Part shown: positions 61,133 through 64,000 of the stretch, one piece after another
Numbering within the stretch: the stretch's first letter is position 1
Layout of the letters: each line of letters opens with the position of its first letter
Notes under the pieces: model-generated
What the model was told of the DNA's origin: nothing
The model's database searches: none
Seen by the model: only the letters and a program-made list of their open reading frames with translations
Assembly: GCA_964539975.1 (NCBI GenBank)
Contig: CAZIKK010000009.1
Location: 18,806-82,805, forward strand
DNA: 64,000 bases
DNA from: 38-11 sp964539975
GTDB taxonomy: Bacteria; Bacillota; Clostridia; Tissierellales; Dethiosulfatibacteraceae
Reading direction: 5' to 3'
Program-made: the position numbers and the translations under genes

Positions 61133-61608
61133 AAATAACCATTATATCTGTGGGAAAAGTAAAGGAAGATTATTTTAAGAAAGCCATCTTGGAATATGTC
61201 AAGCGGCTATCTGCTTATTGTGTTCTTATGGAAATCGAAACGACTGATGAAAAAGCTCCTGAAAATCTCAGTTCAAAAGAAGAAAACATCGTCAAGGAAA
61301 AAGAAGGTGAAAGAATCTTGTCCAAATTGGACCCATCATCTTATTTGATTGCCTTGGATATAAAGGGAAAGCAACTCTCCAGCGAAGCTCTTGCCGAAAA
61401 AATCGAGACCCTTAGCGTTTACGGCACCAGCCACATCACCTTTGTTATAGGTGGATCGCTGGGACTGTCAGATGAGATTATCAACAAAGCTGACATGAAA
61501 CTGTCTTTTTCAAAGATGACATTCCCCCATCAGTTGTTTAGAGTTATTTTACTAGAGCAGATTTATCGAGCTTTTAGGATAATCAAGGGCGAGCCGTATC
61601 ATAAGTGA
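61129..61608 (+). CDS. rlmH: 23S rRNA (pseudouridine1915-N3)-methyltransferase RlmH
   Basis: A SPOUT-class methyltransferase acting on helix 69 of 23S rRNA in the assembled 70S ribosome. With the GTG start at 61129 the protein is 159 residues, exactly the family length. It begins MKITIISVGKVKEDYFKKAI and has the SAM knot IALDIKGKQLSSEALAE, ITFVIGGSLGLSDE and the end FPHQLFRVILLEQIYRAFRIIKGEPYHK. The GTG overlaps the phr stop (GTGA) with AGGAG seven bases ahead. In many Firmicutes this gene marks the end of a near-origin block. Confidence 0.96.
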   Translation: MKITIISVGKVKEDYFKKAILEYVKRLSAYCVLMEIETTDEKAPENLSSKEENIVKEKEGERILSKLDPSSYLIALDIKGKQLSSEALAEKIETLSVYGTSHITFVIGGSLGLSDEIINKADMKLSFSKMTFPHQLFRVILLEQIYRAFRIIKGEPYHK

Positions 61609-61683
61609 TTATAAAGTTTAGCTCTGTATAGAATAAATGTTGTTTTAGATAAAATCATAGATTCTAAGACTTTCTAGTTTGTT

Positions 61684-61712
61684 TTGATAATTGTGTAAAT
61701 TCATGTTAAAGT
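61684..61712 (+). promoter_or_regulatory. Predicted promoter of the anchored HTH gene
   Basis: TTGATA and TAAAGT are 17 bases apart, about 70 bases ahead of the start codon. The gap 61609-61784 holds no other gene. Confidence 0.45.
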
Positions 61713-61784
61713 AATAAGAGTTAAAGTTTTTTATGACTTTCAAGGAATGACGCATATGATGAAAAATAGGACAGGGGGAATACG

Positions 61785-62168
61785 TTGGAAAATAAAAAAA
61801 TGCTATCAGTATCCATTTTAATACTTGCTACAAGTATTATATTTGGTTCTATTTGGATAGGACAATCATTAGAAAAATTCGTTGGTTTGCAAACTACAAC
61901 TTCTATTTCAACCGCAACAAATAATATGGCATTAACTCTATCTCAAGTAGCTGAGTACATGAATATAACAGAGGAAGATTTTCGTAGTATCATTCAAATT
62001 GAGAAGATGGAATTAGAGAAAACAGGAGGTTTTACTGGAAAGATGGTTCCTTACTTCACAATAAATAACAAACAATACTTTTATAAAAATGAAGTAGACG
62101 AATGGTTAAAAGATGTTTCAATTCAGGGTAGAGAATACAATACAATAGAAGGATGGCTATTACAGTAA
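61785..62168 (+). CDS. Membrane-anchored excisionase-like (HTH_17-type) protein
   Basis: A 127-residue protein with TTG start behind AGGGGG. Residues ~7-25 form one membrane segment (LSVSILILATSIIFGSIWIG). A serine/threonine linker leads to a domain (~48-115) that reads like an excisionase/MerR-type helix-turn-helix: ALTLSQVAEYMNITEEDFRSII, then VPYFTINNKQYFYKNEVDEWLKD. The usual family form is 'LT..EVAE.L......I..G.IP....G..R....D...WL'. The lysine-rich N-terminus predicts the HTH-like part outside the cell, which is odd for a DNA binder. Base composition is lower in GC than the core genes to its left. Function is unknown. Confidence 0.7.
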   Translation: MENKKMLSVSILILATSIIFGSIWIGQSLEKFVGLQTTTSISTATNNMALTLSQVAEYMNITEEDFRSIIQIEKMELEKTGGFTGKMVPYFTINNKQYFYKNEVDEWLKDVSIQGREYNTIEGWLLQ

Positions 62169-62299
62169 AGCATTATTGATCAACTACACAAATTTCTTAA
62201 AGTACGAAAGAAGCCGATAAATGACTGTTTCGCGCTTTTTTATTTATACGAAGTAAATAAGCCTAGCAGCCATGATAACAGATAATTTCACAAATGCCA

Positions 62300-62326
62300 G
62301 GAGACACATTCGTGTCTTCTTTTTTG
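62300..62326 (+). terminator. Terminator after the anchored HTH gene
   Basis: A stem AGACAC/GTGTCT with a four-base loop is followed by CTTCTTTTTTG on the plus strand. The rest of the 62169-62427 gap shows a TATAAT (62393-62398) near the next gene and nothing else. Confidence 0.7.
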
Positions 62327-62427
62327 TCCCTTTAGCCTATCCATTGTGCCATTTACACTTTATACATCCTACAACAATAACTCATTAAATGATATAATAG
62401 TAATAATAGAATTACTAGGAGGTTATA

Positions 62428-62985
62428 ATGCCAAAGGGTAAATTAATGGATAAGGATGAATTGTTAAAGATATTTGATTATTTAAATAAACAACTAAAGG
62501 AAAATCAGCTGGTATTAGAATTAACAATATATGGTGGTGCTATTATGACTTTAGTCTACGACAATCGACCAGCTACTAAAGATATAGACTGTGTTTTTAA
62601 CAGTACTAATGAAAATATACTTAGTAATATCTTAGAACTCACGAAATTCACCTTTAACCTTCCCGATAAATGGATAAATGAAGATATAAAAGTACCACTT
62701 AAATCAGTATTGAAAGAAGACAAAGAAACTTTTAAAGTATATTCTAATCTAAAAATTCTTAAACCAATACCGGATCAGTTATTAGCTATGAAAGTTTTAG
62801 CCGCAAGATCAGAGCCTGCTAAAGACTTTATTGACGCATATATTTTATGTAAAGATTTAAATATAAAAACAAAAGAAGAACTTCTAAATATTTGTTCTAA
62901 ATACATTCCACTGGAATTAATAGGTGAAAGGCAGATGAAGTTTATACAATATTTAGGAAAGGATTTGGGTTATGATTGGAAATAG
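62428..62985 (+). CDS. Nucleotidyltransferase-fold protein (DUF6036/AbiEii-like)
   Basis: A 185-residue protein. The sequence IYGGAIMTLVYDNRPATKDIDCVF (GG at 36-37, D52 and D54) is the GG/S...DxD active site of the polymerase-beta-type nucleotidyltransferase fold. It resembles DUF6036 and the AbiEii/MNT toxins, which transfer nucleotides to tRNA or proteins. A later KPIPDQLLAMKVLAARSEPAKDFIDAYILCKDL ('DxxD' with a following helix) is also typical of these. GGAGG lies eight bases ahead of the ATG. It overlaps the next gene by 14 bases, a toxin-antitoxin-like pairing. The genes here are AT-rich in codon use (AAA, ATA, TTA), unlike the core genes. Confidence 0.78.
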   Translation: MPKGKLMDKDELLKIFDYLNKQLKENQLVLELTIYGGAIMTLVYDNRPATKDIDCVFNSTNENILSNILELTKFTFNLPDKWINEDIKVPLKSVLKEDKETFKVYSNLKILKPIPDQLLAMKVLAARSEPAKDFIDAYILCKDLNIKTKEELLNICSKYIPLELIGERQMKFIQYLGKDLGYDWK

Positions 62986-63352
62986 CTATCTTAAAGAATT
63001 ATATGAATATGAAGATACCGATATGAGTCTTAATCAACTCTTAGAGTATATAAAATTTAAGGATAAAGGGTTTATTGAAAGTATATTTTCATACCCTGTA
63101 AATTTAGATGACTGCAATTCCAAAGAGATTTTCTTTTTGACTTTAACTGCAGCAATTATTGATTATTGCTTTCAGATAAATAAAATAGCCATTCCTGAAT
63201 GGATTAGAGATGAAAGATTAGTTTTTGAAGAACCGTACTACTACTCTAAGAGATTGACTGGTTTTGAAAAAATAAAGCTTCAGTTTTCAAATCCAGCTCC
63301 TTTTAGAAGAAGGAATGTATATTTTGAATTAGAAGGATTACAGCGAGTTTGA
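62972..63352 (+). CDS. Partner protein of the nucleotidyltransferase (unknown family)
   Basis: A 126-residue soluble protein, mostly helical, with no membrane segment. The C-terminus PAPFRRRNVYFELEGLQRV resembles a tail seen next to nucleotidyltransferase genes in other bacteria ('P..FRRRN.F'), from memory. A second recognisable part is IAIPEWIRDERLVFEEPYYYS. The gene begins within the nucleotidyltransferase gene, which implies a fixed ratio and a complex. It could be the antitoxin, or the target-recognition subunit. It was not assignable to a named domain. Confidence 0.7.
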   Translation: MIGNSYLKELYEYEDTDMSLNQLLEYIKFKDKGFIESIFSYPVNLDDCNSKEIFFLTLTAAIIDYCFQINKIAIPEWIRDERLVFEEPYYYSKRLTGFEKIKLQFSNPAPFRRRNVYFELEGLQRV

Positions 63353-63400
63353 CTTAAATAGATACGCGAGGATAAGAACTAACTTAAATAGAATGATGTT

Positions 63401-64000
63401 TTAATTGATTAATTGGGATAAAGTATCTTGAATCCACACAATATTGTCCGGGTCTTTTAGATCTTGATTTATCCCCAACACAACTTGTTGTTTTCCTTGC
63501 TTGATCAATAGGTCCCCACCAAATGTCAAATCCTGTTGGTTCCAGCTTCTTACAACATACCAAGCTTCCTCGTAAAGAGGGTATTCTTGAGAGGCATCTA
63601 TTAAAATGCCGTTAAACCGAATTCTCTCTTGACAATACAATTTAAATAGAACATCCCCCCACCATCTTGTGCGACTCTCCCACTTCTCGGTCTTTACGCT
63701 CAGATCTGGACTGAACTCTCGATACTGGTAATATTGAACCAATGCCAAGCTCTTTGTTTCATTCAACGACCGGTACACCACTTGTTGGTCTTCATCTTTT
63801 TGCTCTACTTTTAAAACTACATATGGAGCCTCTATATTAAGGTCATCATCGTTATCTAGTGACTTGATGATCATCGGAACACTTATGCTCATGATTGCAA
63901 ACACACACACTGCCAATATCCCTGTCTTCGTCACCATTCCAATCTTCCTTCTTGAAAATAATTTCCTGAGTCCCATGCTTATAGGAAAAACCAGAATGAT
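63401..64000 (-). CDS. Unrecognised membrane-anchored protein, 5' end beyond the window
   Basis: The frame is open to the right edge: eight hydrophobic codons (IILVFPIS) precede the first ATG at 63976, so the true start is probably outside. The visible part has a basic segment KLFSRRKIG, a membrane helix ILAVCVFAIMSISVPMII, then ~140 extracytoplasmic residues (YVVLKVEQKDEDQQVVYRS; EEAWYVVRSWNQQDLTFGGDLLI; a single Cys). It could be the C-terminal end of a polytopic protein whose last helix is seen here. I recognise no family. It converges on the nucleotidyltransferase pair with a 48-base gap and no terminator. Confidence 0.6.
   Translation of the reverse strand: MILVFPISMGLRKLFSRRKIGMVTKTGILAVCVFAIMSISVPMIIKSLDNDDDLNIEAPYVVLKVEQKDEDQQVVYRSLNETKSLALVQYYQYREFSPDLSVKTEKWESRTRWWGDVLFKLYCQERIRFNGILIDASQEYPLYEEAWYVVRSWNQQDLTFGGDLLIKQGKQQVVLGINQDLKDPDNIVWIQDTLSQLIN

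Noticed and set aside
63351..63392. Attachment-site-like direct repeat (acttaaatag twice, 30 bp apart)
   Set aside because: It is only ten AT-rich bases, without an integrase gene or a matching copy on the other side of the accessory genes.

Overview
The window looks like chromosome from a low-GC, anaerobic Gram-positive bacterium of the Clostridia. The reasons are strong AGGAGG-type ribosome binding sites, frequent TTG/GTG starts, four T-box leaders, a butyrate kinase, an indolepyruvate:ferredoxin oxidoreductase pair, long-form HPF, RNase M5, SpoVB/MazG/RqcP synteny, and an archaeal-type AspRS beside gatCAB. I cannot name the genus from sequence alone. No rRNA, tRNA, IS element, prophage or CRISPR array was recognised.

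Layout. 1-5.1 kb (minus): an ANKH/MATE-like membrane protein, butyrate kinase and an SLC13-type permease that is split by a one-base frameshift, preceded by an acetyltransferase and a sirtuin. 5.1-11.8 kb (minus): leuS, another acetyltransferase, a long glutamine synthetase, a second sirtuin and a HAD phosphatase. 11.9-13.4 kb (plus): rnmV-rsmA, ending in a tail-to-tail overlap with iorBA. 15.8-22.1 kb: an unknown anchored protein, a GNAT-nitrilase fusion, tatD, a small membrane protein, and metG behind a T-box. 22-30 kb (minus): rqcP, hup, mazG, spoVB-like, a DUF5317-like gene, hpf, comF and recD2. 30-33 kb (plus): acyl-ACP thioesterase, NfeD and SPFH proteins, and a free-standing 38-codon gene. 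33-37.6 kb (minus): leuA-C-D-B under a T-box. 37.7-45 kb (plus): cinA, an orphan LytTR regulator, an intergenic region with a small-RNA-like unit, a four-gene ABC-2 exporter operon and a DUF308 protein. 45-46.6 kb (minus): argG with a T-box whose read-out module is duplicated. 46.7-53.5 kb: TraX-like, serA, hemolysin III-like, DUF1836, a truncated ATPase, an SLH/thioredoxin-like lipoprotein and an M23 peptidase. 53.5-58.4 kb (minus): aspS-gatC-gatA-gatB under a T-box. 58.4-61.6 kb (plus): a holin-like membrane protein, a lipid kinase, class II photolyase and rlmH. 61.6-64 kb: an AT-richer, accessory-looking stretch with a membrane-anchored excisionase-like protein, a nucleotidyltransferase/partner pair and an incomplete gene at the edge.

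How it fits together. Amino-acid supply and charging dominate. Leucine, arginine, methionine and Asp/Asn-tRNA functions each sit behind a tRNA-sensing T-box, so the operons respond to uncharged tRNA. buk and iorAB point to amino-acid or organic-acid fermentation. The most unusual items are the ANKH-like/buk/permease cluster, the partly duplicated argG T-box, the stand-alone 38-codon gene, the orphan LytTR/exporter locus, and the nucleotidyltransferase pair near the right end.
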